From Anaerolineae bacterium (lineage in GTDB: Bacteria; Chloroflexota; Anaerolineae; DRVO01): a stretch of DNA of 64,000 nucleotides. Under the pieces are notes generated by a model. That model saw only the letters and a list, made by a program, of their open reading frames with translations, had not been told where the DNA came from and ran no database searches. The position numbers and the translations under genes were made by a program. This document shows, piece after piece, positions 52,695 through 62,390 of this stretch (positions are counted from its first letter, which is position 1; the number at the start of each line of letters is the position of its first letter). Location of the stretch: assembly GCA_013178015.1 (NCBI GenBank), contig JABLXR010000013.1:26543-90542 (forward strand), given 5' to 3'.

Positions 52695-55448
52695 CTACTT
52701 CGTTACCAGGGGCACGTACAGCCAGTGGCCGTCCCCACCGCCGCCGTCTGCGACGGGGCGGACGGCGGCGCTGAATAGCCCCGAGCCAGAGCCCAACAGC
52801 GCTTCTGCGCTCTCCTCCGCAGCCATGGCCACCTGCCCCTCGGCCAGCTCCGGCGGAGGCGGCAACTCGATGTCGTTGAGGGGGCTGCCGAAGTGCCTGG
52901 CCGTATCCTGCCGGGTGTCGTTCTGCACCACCCAGGTCTCACCCCCATCGGCGCTGGCGATGATGTCCCCGCCGGCACCCACCACCACTATCTCATTGGG
53001 ATCGTCGGGGTTGAGGCCGATCCCTACCACGTTCCTCAGGCGGAACGCCAGAGGCTCTTCTATGGCCAGAGACACTTCCTCGAATGTCTGGCCGCCGTCC
53101 TGCGAGCGCACGAGGCCATTGCGGTTGATCCAGTCGGGGGCTGCTCCTGGCGGGAGGCTGTGGCTCCTGCCGGCATAGACGGTGCCGGAACCGCAGTGGG
53201 CCCGGACCTCGTTGAACGCGCCCGTGATCGCTATGCCCAGAAAGACGGGCGAGCTGGAGGCGTCGGAGAACACCGCGATGCCGCCATCGTGGCCATCGGG
53301 GCGAGTGGGTGCCAGGGCGGCAAACAGCTTGTCGGCCACCCGCTCGTCGGAGCCCGGCGGGCAGTAGTCCAGCGCCACCACGCTGTTGCCTATGTCGGTG
53401 AGCCCCGTGTCGGAGATGGCGGGCGGCTGGACCCCGCTCAGCGTCACCCGCCGCAAAGCCCCACCAGTCTCTCCGGAGCCGGTGCTGGAGGTTATGCCCA
53501 CGTAGGCAGCGTCGGTTCCAGGCATACCGACTATGGCGGTGATCGAGTGGCTCTCCAGCGGGAGAGGGAGTCCCAGGTCCGAACCTTGAGAACCGGGCAG
53601 CCCCACCAGAAGAGCACCGGCCGACAGGCTCCCGGGAGCGCTGAGGACGCCCAGCATGTCGCCCGCACCTCCGCCCCCACCCAGTATCAGGTAGGTGCCG
53701 GCGGTGGCGCTCTCCCACCAGTCAACGGCGTAACCGCCATGGGCGGACGCGCTCCCATCCTGGTGTTGCCACTCCAGCGTCATCCAGCTCTCGCCACCGT
53801 CTCTAGAGGCCAGGAAGCGACCCCCGCCGCCCAGAGCGGCGACTATGTCGCCGGCGGTGGGCCCGACCGCGATATCCCGCACGTCGGCGGCGTCCACCCC
53901 CCTGATGGCGATGCCGCCCGAGTCAGGCGCGGTGCCCGGATCGGCCATTTTGGGCCACTCGGGGAAGACCGGCCGCAACAAGTTGGGGTCCATGGACGCC
54001 GACTTCACCGCGCCGATGCTGCCGTCGCCGGAGATGAGCACCTGGTTGGTGCCCCCATCATAGCCGGCATCGAAGGCGATGCCGGTGTTGTTGTTGATGC
54101 CTCGCACCGGTCTGACCACCAGAGTGGTGTCCTCCTGGGTCACCCAGCACATGGCCACAGTCCCAGCGGATCCCAGGGGAGACACAGACCCGACGGCACC
54201 CTCGAAAGCGGCGCAGGAGCCCCCTTGGAAGGCGCCGGCCGGGTCATCAGTGTCGTCGCTCTGCTGCTTGAAGATGGTTTGCTCGGTCTGGATCCAGCGG
54301 CCCTCGGAGTAAGAGGACATGATGGCGGCGCCTCCCGGCAGCGCCATCGGATCGTACGCATACGTCAGGATGGTGTTGGGCGCCAGGTTACCGGGCCCGA
54401 GCTCAGGCCCGCTGGCGGGGCCGCCCAGACGGACGAAGATTGGACTGGCGTCGGGAGCGGCTCCGGTTACCTCCACACTGGGCGCCGTCGTCCGATCTGG
54501 TATAGCCCTGATCTCATAGAGCATGACGGAGCCAGTGCCGGAGTTGACGGCCAGAACCGGGGCGGCGGAACCGTTGGCTATAGCCAGGCTGTCTCCGGGA
54601 GCCGCCTTGAAGGAGCGCTCGACCCTGCTCAGCTGGGGCTCCAGGTCGGGCTCGGCATCGGTGGGCATGCGCGCATACCACATGTTGGTGCTGCCGGTGT
54701 CGAAGACGAGAATCACCGAGACGTCACCGGCGTGACCCCACAGGATTCTGCGGTCGTGAGCGGGAGAGTCGAGGCTCCCGGCCAGTCTGCGCCAGGTAAC
54801 GCCGAAGTCGCGGGAGTACCAGATGTTGATCTCCTCACCCATCTGGCCCTCCTTGTTGTTGGCCACGGCCGCCACCTCCCCCGGGAAGCCGCTGGTCGTC
54901 ACCACGCGCATGGCAACCGTGGCATCTAGCCCTTGATCGGGATCATCGTTGGACAGGGTAACCGGGGCCCAGCTACCGCCATAGTCGGCAGTGCGGAAGA
55001 GCGAGGGGATGGCTTCCGTGGTCAGGTAGAAGACACCGGACTTGCCGTCGGAGACGATGGAGCTCACCTGAGCCCCATAGGCGCCCAGCCCCCTGAACTT
55101 GGTGCCCGAACGCTCCACCGTAACGTTGACCTGGCCCCCGCCGACGAGCGTCACCGTCTCCTCCCCCACCGTCGTGCCCGACGCTGAGGCCACAACGGCA
55201 TAGGTACCGTCAGGGACACCCGACAACACCACCTGACCCAGCTCATCCGTCACTCCAGCGTAGCGGCCGCCGCTGCCGATGAGAGCGACGAACGCGCCCG
55301 CCACCGACTCTCCTTCAGAGGTCACGCTGATCGTCACCGCTACGTCGGCACCCACGGACGCGGATGGAACCAACGCGGGAGCCAGAGCGACCATCAGGAC
55401 CAGCGCCACGATAGTCACCGCAGAGGCGTGTCCACATCGAGAGAGCAT
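52695..55448 (-). CDS. Secreted BNR/beta-propeller protein with Chloroflexota-type C-terminal tail
   Basis: A 917-residue exported protein with signal peptide (TIVALVLMVALAPALVPSAS), a carboxypeptidase-regulatory-like beta-sandwich at about residues 35-110 (GESVAGAFVALIGSGGRYAG), and a long run of BNR/sialidase-type blades with Asp-box-like motifs (SRDFGVTWRRL, SRDGGESWMTL, SQDGGQTFEEV, SADGGETWVVQ). This is the build of sortilin-type propellers. The C-terminus GDGHWLYVPLVTK matches the short YLPLV-basic ending that I associate with secreted Chloroflexota proteins, possibly a sorting signal. ATG at 55448 has a strong TCAGGAGGTAAGG. It stands alone; ligand and role are unknown. Confidence 0.85.
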   Translation of the reverse strand: MLSRCGHASAVTIVALVLMVALAPALVPSASVGADVAVTISVTSEGESVAGAFVALIGSGGRYAGVTDELGQVVLSGVPDGTYAVVASASGTTVGEETVTLVGGGQVNVTVERSGTKFRGLGAYGAQVSSIVSDGKSGVFYLTTEAIPSLFRTADYGGSWAPVTLSNDDPDQGLDATVAMRVVTTSGFPGEVAAVANNKEGQMGEEINIWYSRDFGVTWRRLAGSLDSPAHDRRILWGHAGDVSVILVFDTGSTNMWYARMPTDAEPDLEPQLSRVERSFKAAPGDSLAIANGSAAPVLAVNSGTGSVMLYEIRAIPDRTTAPSVEVTGAAPDASPIFVRLGGPASGPELGPGNLAPNTILTYAYDPMALPGGAAIMSSYSEGRWIQTEQTIFKQQSDDTDDPAGAFQGGSCAAFEGAVGSVSPLGSAGTVAMCWVTQEDTTLVVRPVRGINNNTGIAFDAGYDGGTNQVLISGDGSIGAVKSASMDPNLLRPVFPEWPKMADPGTAPDSGGIAIRGVDAADVRDIAVGPTAGDIVAALGGGGRFLASRDGGESWMTLEWQHQDGSASAHGGYAVDWWESATAGTYLILGGGGGAGDMLGVLSAPGSLSAGALLVGLPGSQGSDLGLPLPLESHSITAIVGMPGTDAAYVGITSSTGSGETGGALRRVTLSGVQPPAISDTGLTDIGNSVVALDYCPPGSDERVADKLFAALAPTRPDGHDGGIAVFSDASSSPVFLGIAITGAFNEVRAHCGSGTVYAGRSHSLPPGAAPDWINRNGLVRSQDGGQTFEEVSLAIEEPLAFRLRNVVGIGLNPDDPNEIVVVGAGGDIIASADGGETWVVQNDTRQDTARHFGSPLNDIELPPPPELAEGQVAMAAEESAEALLGSGSGLFSAAVRPVADGGGGDGHWLYVPLVTK

Positions 55449-55814
55449 CCTTACCTCCTGACCCTGGGGAGAAGAGACGACAACCGCTGCCGCCGCATGG
55501 CGGGGTTATCCGGCACGAGACGCACCACACGCGCTTCAGTCCGGACGTACGTCTCCTATTCGGCAGTCAGAGGCAAGACTTGAGCTCAGGTCAGGAAGGC
55601 AAGGTAAAGCCAGCGTGAATTCAGGCGAGACTCACGGATTAGGCTGGAGGAGACGGGTTATGGCGAGTAGGTTGTGGGGCTACACAGAACGCGGGCGCGA
55701 TACACGACAAGAGGCATGGGGCGCGGTGTCGCCGGTACAGAGCGGATTCCTCAGTGCCGCCGCCGAGCCCAGGTAGGCGATAGGTGACCTGCTTCAGGCA
55801 GCCCCATGCTGTTC
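55449..55814. other. Intergenic region
   Basis: About 365 bases. I see no gene, hairpin or repeat beyond the ribosome site of the secreted protein at its left end. The promoter of that gene should be here. Confidence 0.4.
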
Positions 55815-56861
55815 TCAACGGTCTACTGCCCATAGCCCGTAGCGCGCTGCCGCCAGGTGCACAATCTCGTTGACCAGTACCCGATACTCCATCCCCTCGC
55901 CCCTGGCGGCCATGACTATGTCGCTGTACTTGGGGTTGAGCCCAGGAAGAGTGTTGATCTCAAGGAGGTAGGGACGGCAGTCGTCGCCCAACCTAAAGTC
56001 CACCCGTCCCACGTCCAGGGCGCCGATGGCGGTAAAAGCGCGGACGGCCAGGTCCTGGAGCCGCCCCGAAAGCTCCTCGTCTATGGGTGCCGGACACAGG
56101 TAGGCCGGGTCGAGGGGTCGCTCGCCCTTGATGTAACTGCTGTAGATCCCCTCTGACTCTGCCACCGAACTGACGTCAATCTCCAGCACCGGGAAGACAT
56201 GGAACCCGCGCTCGTCGTAGAGGGGGGAATGGGGCAGGCTGCACACCGCGCGCTCGTTTCCGATAAGCCCGACGGTGAACTCGCGCCCGGGCAGGAACGC
56301 CTCGGCCAGAGCCGGCTGGCGATAGGTGCAGACGATCCAGTTGGCGCGCTCGCGCAGCTCCCCTCCGCTGTGCACCACCGATCCCTGGCCGATGCCCATC
56401 CCCGACCCCTCTCGTGCCGGCTTGACGAACAGGGGGAAGCTGAGGCCCTCATCCACAGGCTCGTCCCCGGTGCGGAAGACCTGGAAAGGCGCGGTGGGCA
56501 GGCCCTGGGCCCGCCAGACCAGCTTGCACATGGCCTTGTCCAAGGACAGGGCATTGGCCAAGACGCCGGAGGCCGTGTAAGGGATGCCCAGCATTTCCAG
56601 CAGGGCCGGAACGTGCGACTCTCGCGACTCGCCCCGCAGGCCCTCGGCGATGTTGAAGCACAGGTCGGGGGACACCTCCCGTATCGAGTCCAGCAGGGTA
56701 CAATCCGCCTCCAGGGGGATGACTGTGTGGCCACCCGCGGAGAGGGCACTCACCAGTCCGCTAACCGTCTCTTCGGTGTCGTACTCGGCCAGAGCGTCCT
56801 GAGGCGCGCCGGCCGGGCAGGACACGTTGGCCTTCAGGTTGTACAGCAGGGCTATGCGCAT
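55815..56861 (-). CDS. ATP-grasp ligase, D-alanine-D-alanine ligase-like
   Basis: A 348-residue ATP-grasp protein. It has LCFNIAEGLRGESRESHVPALLE and IPYTASGVLANALSLDKAM (family N-terminal region), FVKPAREGSGMGIG (ATP-binding), FTVGLIG, and near the end VDFRLGDDCRPYLLEINTLPGLNP with the Mg-binding Glu and Asn. Ddl enzymes join two D-Ala; this protein is more divergent, with an unusual start (LYNLKANVSCPAGAPQD), and may ligate other amino acids. It follows kamA (lysine 2,3-aminomutase) on the same strand 132 bp on, so beta-lysine is a candidate substrate. True Ddl for peptidoglycan cannot be excluded, but no mur genes are near. Confidence 0.82.
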   Translation of the reverse strand: MRIALLYNLKANVSCPAGAPQDALAEYDTEETVSGLVSALSAGGHTVIPLEADCTLLDSIREVSPDLCFNIAEGLRGESRESHVPALLEMLGIPYTASGVLANALSLDKAMCKLVWRAQGLPTAPFQVFRTGDEPVDEGLSFPLFVKPAREGSGMGIGQGSVVHSGGELRERANWIVCTYRQPALAEAFLPGREFTVGLIGNERAVCSLPHSPLYDERGFHVFPVLEIDVSSVAESEGIYSSYIKGERPLDPAYLCPAPIDEELSGRLQDLAVRAFTAIGALDVGRVDFRLGDDCRPYLLEINTLPGLNPKYSDIVMAARGEGMEYRVLVNEIVHLAAARYGLWAVDR

Positions 56862-56915
56862 CTACCTGCATCCTCTAAGTACACGGGACTCGAGCATTCT
56901 ACACACTGCTGACAA

Positions 56916-56981
56916 CCAGAGAGACACAGAGGCATGAAGTGTGCTGGCTAGATGCCGTCTTCATCCTCTGTGTCTCTCTGG
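56916..56981. repeat. 17-bp perfect inverted repeat of the dispersed CACAGAGG type
   Basis: Arms CCAGAGAGACACAGAGG (56916) and CCTCTGTGTCTCTCTGG (56965) with a 32-base loop between kamA and the ATP-grasp gene. Similar half-copies lie near 42101 and 51463. It may act as a transcript hairpin between the two genes. Confidence 0.75.
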
Positions 56982-56993
56982 CTGTGCGGCCGC

Positions 56994-58295
56994 TTACGAC
57001 ATGATCGCCGCGCCCTGAGGAGCATGGCGACGGACGTGACCGTCCCGCCACCCCTCAGGCTCTATGGCCCCTCTCTGGCCCGAGAGCAGCGCCGACACAC
57101 CGTCCCGCCCGTTGCAGTAGGAGCAGTGCTCCCGGTCGTGGCCCGGATAGTCCTGGGGCTGGGCGTAGCTGCTGATCATGCCCTCGAAGTTGCGCACCAC
57201 CACGTGGGTGTCGGACATGCTGATCAGGTAGTTGGGAGTGATGGGCACCTTGCCCCCGCCACCGGGAGCATCAATGACGTACTGAGGGATGGCGAAGCCG
57301 GAGGTGTGCCCTCGCAACGACTCCATGATCTCGATGCCCTTAGCCACCGGCGTCCGGAAGTGCGCCGCCCCCTCCACCAGATCGCACTGGTACAGGTAGT
57401 AGGGCCGCACCCGGTTGCGCACCAGCCTCTGCCCTAGGGCCTTGATTATGCCAGGGCAGTCATTGACCCCGGCCAGCAGCACCGACTGGCTTCCCAGGGG
57501 GATGCCTGCGTCGGCCAGGCGGTTCAGCGCCGCCTCCACCTCAGGAGCCAGCTCCTTGGGGTGGTTGAAGTGCACGTTCATCCACAGGGGGTGGTAGCGC
57601 CGCAGCAACGCCGTCAGCTCCGGCGTGATCCTTTGGGGCAGGAAGAAGGGCACCCGAGTGCCAATGCGGATGATCTCCACGTGCGGTATGGCCCGCAGGG
57701 CAGAGAGCAGCCTCTCCAGCACCGGGTCCGCCAGGGTGAGCGGGTCGCCCCCGGACACCAGGACGTCTCTGATCCCCGGGTGAGACGCGATGTACTCCAG
57801 CGCCGGTCCCCAGTCCCGCACCCCAGCACGGGCGCCACGGCCCACCAAGCGGCTGCGGGTGCAGTGCCGGCAGTAGGAGGCGCACAGCGTGGTGGCGAGC
57901 AGCAAGACTCGGTCCGGGTAGCGGTGCACCAGGCCGGCCACAGGGGACTGTTCGTCCTCGTGCAGCGAGTCCGCCACCGTCTCCTGACAGGGCGCAAACT
58001 CCTGTGTCGTGGGTATCAACTGCCTGCGGATGGGGCAGCGCGGGTCCTCGGGGTCCATCAAGCCGGCCACGTAGGGAGTCACCTGCACCCGCAGTCGGCC
58101 GGGGATGGTCAGAGCTTCTCTTTCGTCGGGGGTGAGCCGGATCACCCGGCTCAGCTGGTCAGGAGTCCGCAAGGCGTGGCGCATCTGCCATCGCCAGTCG
58201 TGCCAGTGCTCGGCCGGCACGTGGCCCCAAGTACCGGGAGGTTCGTCGGCCTTACCGGGAGGCTCCTCGAGCGGGTCCTCAATTAGCTCTTGCAT
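56994..58295 (-). CDS. kamA: Lysine 2,3-aminomutase family protein
   Basis: A 433-residue radical SAM, PLP-dependent aminomutase that interconverts L-lysine and beta-lysine. The 4Fe-4S cysteines are in TTLCASYCRHCTRSRLVG (about residues 138, 142 and 145), followed by DVLVSGGDPLTL, EIIRIGTRVPFFLPQRI, NVHFNHPKEL, and GKVPITPNYLI, where the PLP-lysine is expected in the GGGGKVP segment. Length and order fit KamA (EpmB is shorter). The C-terminal EHCSYCNGRDGV offers extra cysteines. ATG at 58295 has GGAGGG at a long distance; an in-frame GTG at 58385 is possible. It is paired with an ATP-grasp gene rather than the usual acetyltransferase. Confidence 0.9.
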   Translation of the reverse strand: MQELIEDPLEEPPGKADEPPGTWGHVPAEHWHDWRWQMRHALRTPDQLSRVIRLTPDEREALTIPGRLRVQVTPYVAGLMDPEDPRCPIRRQLIPTTQEFAPCQETVADSLHEDEQSPVAGLVHRYPDRVLLLATTLCASYCRHCTRSRLVGRGARAGVRDWGPALEYIASHPGIRDVLVSGGDPLTLADPVLERLLSALRAIPHVEIIRIGTRVPFFLPQRITPELTALLRRYHPLWMNVHFNHPKELAPEVEAALNRLADAGIPLGSQSVLLAGVNDCPGIIKALGQRLVRNRVRPYYLYQCDLVEGAAHFRTPVAKGIEIMESLRGHTSGFAIPQYVIDAPGGGGKVPITPNYLISMSDTHVVVRNFEGMISSYAQPQDYPGHDREHCSYCNGRDGVSALLSGQRGAIEPEGWRDGHVRRHAPQGAAIMS

Positions 58296-59194
58296 CTTGG
58301 GTGGTCTCGTACCCTCCAGACAGATAGCATACCGTTGGCTTTCTGGTTCCCCACCGCGCAGGGCGCACCGCACCTCCTGACGCACATAGAGAGGGGGCTT
58401 CGGACGCCTTCCGGCTTTCGAGCGTGCACAGATGCCGAGCCGAGGAGTACGTACCCATAGTCTACCGTGACGACCAGGTGTAGTCTCGGTGTCGTCACTG
58501 CTGGCCTGCCGCCCGTTGTGAGGGAGCTGGTCGGGCCCGGCGCATGCTCGGGAGGTCCGTCAAGCACGGATGCCAGAAGTATAGTGAGGCGATGCGCCAG
58601 ATGCAACCTGGGCGCAGGGGACGGCGTGCGAGCCACGAACCTGGGCGGCGCGCCGTGGGAGCGTGCCCTCGCCACAAGCTCACCGGTTGCCCGCAGCCAG
58701 GCCACCGAGGGACCAAAGGAGCCGGCACCCTCGAGCCAGGCTGAAGGCCCCCCACGCCCTCGCCCAGCCGCGGGGTCGGGTAACCCCCGAGGAGTTCGCG
58801 CGCCCACGCGCAACAGCCCTCTGGCGGCAGGCGTGCTCGTCTGGGTGCCCTCGCACCCAGGGGCGCTGAGCCCTGTAAGGGCAGACCGGAACCTGCCAGG
58901 ACCCCGTCGGAGAGGGTACCTATGTGATCAGGCTATCCTCTCTAGCGCCTGCCTGCAGCAACTCTGCCACCGCCAGCGCCACCGGAGAGACGCGAAAGGC
59001 AGTGTGAGTGCGGTCTGCCATTGATCACCTGCCCATAGCCTACGGCCACCTCCCATATGCAGCCGCGCTTCTCGGCACAACCGCTGCCACTGCTACCCAA
59101 CGGCGTGCCGCGCCGCACCCGAGATGCGCCCGGTCACAGGTCAGAGCAGCTCTCAAGTCCGGAAATCGCGGCGACGGGCCTGCACTGCGCGGCA
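58296..59194. other. Long non-coding stretch
   Basis: About 900 bases between the MFS operon end and kamA start. Several open frames on both strands have high Arg/Gly/Pro content and no family resemblance; none has a good ribosome site. I see no tRNA, repeat or strong hairpin. Confidence 0.4.
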
Positions 59195-60427
59195 TCATCG
59201 GCGCGTCTCGCGACTGACCCTCAACAGGAGCGGAACAGACGCCAACTGCATCGCTGAGGAGAAGATGACTAGAGCTGCAAGGGAGACGTCGTAGAGCACT
59301 CCCATCAGCGCGCTGCCGAGGAACCAGAAGAGACCGTAGCCAGTGTTGAAAATCCCGTAAGCCGTGCCGCGCCGATTCGCTGCTACCATGGGCGCGACGG
59401 CGGCGCGCATGATCGACTCCTGCGCTCCCAGGCCTATGCCCCAGAGTGCCACTCCGACCAGCGCCACCGAGGCGCCGCCCAGGAACACGAGCGGTGCGAA
59501 CAGCGCCGAGAGCAGTGAGACAGCCATCAAGATGCCAAGCCCGATGCGGTCGAAAAGGCGGCCGAAGACCAGCGCCGCCAGAGCATCGGTCGCCATGGCG
59601 AGGGCGAAGTACAGAGGAATGACGCTGCCGCGGACCACCGCCTGCTTCTGGAAGTGGAACGCGACAAGCGGAAAGTCGGCGTAACCGGCGGCAACCAGGG
59701 CGACGGCGGTAAGGTAGAGCCAGAAGGCACGCGGGAAACCGTGCGTCGTCAGCGGTGGGCTCGCCACTTCCAGGTCGCGCGGAGCGGGATAGAGCAGTCG
59801 CGCTACCAAGAGCGTGACCAGGGCGAGCACCCCCGGCACCAGCAGGGCGGCAAATCCGGCTTGGTAGCTGTCCCGTGCTGCCAAGGCCCCGGCGACGAAG
59901 AGGGCGTCGACGGTCGCGCCCATCTGGTCCAGCGCCTCGTGGATGCCGAAGCCCCAGCCGCGACCCATCTTCGCCGTGGCATGCGACAGCATGGCGTCCC
60001 GCGCAGGGGTGCGGATGGCCTTCCCCGTTCGCTCCAGGATGATGAGGAGCGCCGCCACTTCCCAACGTCCGGCCAAGGCTAGGAGCGGGACGGCGACCAC
60101 CGTCAGGCCGTAGCCGACAAGCGTGATGGGCCAGTACTGCTGGGTGCGGTCGCTGATGTACCCGAAGACCAGGCGCAGACCGTAGCCGACCAATTCGCCG
60201 AAACCGGCCACGATGCCCACCGCGGCGGCGCTGGCCCCCAGGAGGGCGAGGTAAGGCCCGGTGATGCTCCGGGCCCCTTCGTACACGATGTCGCCGAAGA
60301 GACTGACGACTCCGAGCAGGACGACGAACGTTAGCGCTGTCCGCCCGGTCAGCCCCGGCAGGGCGCGCGCGGCTGCTATACCGCGTGCACCACGGTTATG
60401 CTTGCCCTGACGGTCCGACTTTGCCAT
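59195..60427 (-). CDS. MFS transporter
   Basis: A 410-residue major facilitator with twelve predicted helices in two halves. The first half has LFGDIVYEGARSITGPYLALLG and FGYISDRTQQYWPITLVGYG, with ERTGKAIRTPARDAMLSHA at the turn after helix five (a form of the R-x2-GK-R-x2-PRD motif shared with its neighbour at 62391). It probably works as a proton-coupled exporter of unknown substrate. ATG at 60427 has GAGGCAACG upstream. It is the last gene of a three-gene minus-strand operon with a dynamin-like GTPase in the middle. Confidence 0.9.
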   Translation of the reverse strand: MAKSDRQGKHNRGARGIAAARALPGLTGRTALTFVVLLGVVSLFGDIVYEGARSITGPYLALLGASAAAVGIVAGFGELVGYGLRLVFGYISDRTQQYWPITLVGYGLTVVAVPLLALAGRWEVAALLIILERTGKAIRTPARDAMLSHATAKMGRGWGFGIHEALDQMGATVDALFVAGALAARDSYQAGFAALLVPGVLALVTLLVARLLYPAPRDLEVASPPLTTHGFPRAFWLYLTAVALVAAGYADFPLVAFHFQKQAVVRGSVIPLYFALAMATDALAALVFGRLFDRIGLGILMAVSLLSALFAPLVFLGGASVALVGVALWGIGLGAQESIMRAAVAPMVAANRRGTAYGIFNTGYGLFWFLGSALMGVLYDVSLAALVIFSSAMQLASVPLLLRVSRETRR

Positions 60428-60531
60428 CGTTGCCTCGTCTTCGCGTAGCCTCTTGTTGGCCCATTGGGGGGGCGGCGCCTACTGGCACCGCAGGCGGTCC
60501 CCTGTGCCTTGCCGGACCTGGAGACCCTACC

Positions 60532-62376
60532 TCAGCGGCTCGTTCCCGGTGGAAGGCGGCCGGTTTCCTCAGGTAAGGATGGTTTGGCGGTCGGTTCACC
60601 CACTAGCTGTACCAGGGCCCGACGCCAGGCATCGCCCTCATCACTGCGGATGAGGCTCCGCCTCAGGGCGTCCCTCTTGAGCACGTAGGAACGCATGTCC
60701 TCCGCGATCGCTTCTAGGCGCTCGGTCTGGGTGCGCACCAGCACACCCGCCAACGGGTCCTGTCCCACCCTCTGCAGTGCCAGGCGCAGGTGGGGCAGGC
60801 ACAGCCCGGCCGAGCCCTTATACCAGGCATTTCCGTCAGGGCTGGCGAGCATGGTGAGGAACTGGTGCAGAGCCTCGTTTTCGACTCGCGCCAGCTCCTG
60901 GCACGCCGGGCACGTCTCTTGGCGCGGCAGCAGAGCCTCTATCGCAGCCGCTTCGGTGGAGCCGTTCCCCTGGGCAGCCTGTCTCATCTGCACGGCCGCA
61001 ATCTCAATCAGGTGCGCGTACCCCTCACTGATGCTCTGAGGAGAAGCAACCCGCTCAAACTGCCAAGTATGCCCGCGGCAGAAGCCGTGCACCGCCGCCA
61101 ATTGCAGCCGTTCCGACTCGGTCGCGGTCAGCCGGTATTGCATCCGCACGAAGAAGTCAAAGAGCGCCTGGCCCTGATGGGCGCAGATGGGGCACGTGTC
61201 CGCCTTCCAAGCGATGTTCGTCGGCGAGGGCGCCTCCGGGGACGTGGCCAGCGGAGCGGCCGGTGCCGCCGCCGGAAGCTCTAGCGGCGCCTCCAGTGTC
61301 TCGGTCAAGCCGGCCTCCAGACTCTGGCCAAGGCGGTGCATGGCCTCCGACAGCGTGGCAAGTTCGGGCGCATCGACCCCAGATAGCAGCCCCTGCGCTC
61401 GCTCCAGTACCCCGACGAGGAAGCTGCGCGCCTTCTCCGCGTTCAGGAACGCTACTAGCGCCTGCTCTAGCTCCGGAAGGCCGCTGCGGAGCAGGCTCTC
61501 CCGATCACCGCCGAGCTTGGCCGCCAGCGCCATTCGCGCCGAGACCTTATGGAGATGCACTTCCGGCAGGGCCAGCGCTCGGCCCAGCCCGGCGACGATG
61601 TACGCCAGAACGTCCTCTCGCTCCTGTGGGGGGAGCAGGTCCGTCTTGTTCACTACCAGGAAGAGCCGGCGTCGGTAGCGGGCCACTTCGGCCAAGAAGC
61701 CCTCTTCCGCCGCGCTGAGGGGCGCCTCGACGCTGGTCACGAAGATGATGGCGTCGGCTTCGGGCAGGAAGGACATGGTGGTGGCCGTGTTCTCCGCGCG
61801 GGCGGACCCGATTCCGGGGGTGTCTATGAAGTACAGCCCTCGCCTCAAGAAAGGGACGGGCAACTCGAGGCGGACCTCGACCAGGCCTTTGACGTTGCCC
61901 GGGTTGCCTCGCTCGGTGACGTACTCTGGCAGTTCAGCCAGGCTGATCTCCTGATCTAGCGCCCAGCCCTGGCGGCGCAGGCTGATGCGTTCCTGGGGGC
62001 CGTAGCAGAGGGTAGTGATGGCGGAAGTGAGCGGGAGCATCCCGGTCGGCAGCAAGTCTCGCCCCAGGATGGCGTTCATGAGAGTGCTCTTTCCCCGCTT
62101 GAACTGGCCCACCACCGCCAGGTTGAAGCGGTCTTCCGCCAGGCGAGCCAGCAGTTTCTGCATCTCGTCCGCTTTGGTTGCCTCGCCCTGCCGCTGGAGA
62201 GCCTGCTTGGCCTGGCGCACCAGCGCCGTCACGCCCTGCCGGGCTAGGACATAGCCGCGCAGGCGCTCTGGCTGGTCGTCAGCCGGAGGCGCTTCACCGT
62301 TCGCGCCGGCGTTGCTGTTGCCTCCGCTGCCGTCGGAGGGCCCAGCTGGTCCCACCGTTGTCGTCTTTGCGGTCAT
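60532..62376 (-). CDS. Bacterial dynamin-like GTPase with cysteine-rich C-terminal half
   Basis: A 614-residue protein. Residues 80-310 are a dynamin-family GTPase: G1 VVGQFKRGKSTLMN (about 88-101), G2 TSAITT, G3 YFIDTPGIGS, G4 VNKTDLL. The second half is helical and holds CPICAHQGQALFDFFVRMQY, then HGFCRGHTWQFE, CPACQELARVENEAL and GLCLPHLRLAL. These are repeated Cys/His pairs of the DUF6062 kind, likely metal-binding. I recognise no paddle or clear transmembrane segment. Bacterial dynamins act at membranes (remodelling, repair, vesicles); the Cys-rich part is unusual. ATG at 62376 is 14 bp after the first MFS stop. Two MFS transporters flank it in the operon. Confidence 0.87.
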   Translation of the reverse strand: MTAKTTTVGPAGPSDGSGGNSNAGANGEAPPADDQPERLRGYVLARQGVTALVRQAKQALQRQGEATKADEMQKLLARLAEDRFNLAVVGQFKRGKSTLMNAILGRDLLPTGMLPLTSAITTLCYGPQERISLRRQGWALDQEISLAELPEYVTERGNPGNVKGLVEVRLELPVPFLRRGLYFIDTPGIGSARAENTATTMSFLPEADAIIFVTSVEAPLSAAEEGFLAEVARYRRRLFLVVNKTDLLPPQEREDVLAYIVAGLGRALALPEVHLHKVSARMALAAKLGGDRESLLRSGLPELEQALVAFLNAEKARSFLVGVLERAQGLLSGVDAPELATLSEAMHRLGQSLEAGLTETLEAPLELPAAAPAAPLATSPEAPSPTNIAWKADTCPICAHQGQALFDFFVRMQYRLTATESERLQLAAVHGFCRGHTWQFERVASPQSISEGYAHLIEIAAVQMRQAAQGNGSTEAAAIEALLPRQETCPACQELARVENEALHQFLTMLASPDGNAWYKGSAGLCLPHLRLALQRVGQDPLAGVLVRTQTERLEAIAEDMRSYVLKRDALRRSLIRSDEGDAWRRALVQLVGEPTAKPSLPEETGRLPPGTSR

Positions 62377-62390
62377 GGCGCTTGCCGCCC

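Noticed and set aside
52893..54929. Plus-strand open frame of 678 codons
   Set aside because: Antisense of the secreted propeller gene, which has a signal peptide and Asp-boxes in the other strand.
58467..59024. 185-codon plus-strand frame
   Set aside because: Arg/Pro/Gly-rich, no ribosome site, no recognisable domain.
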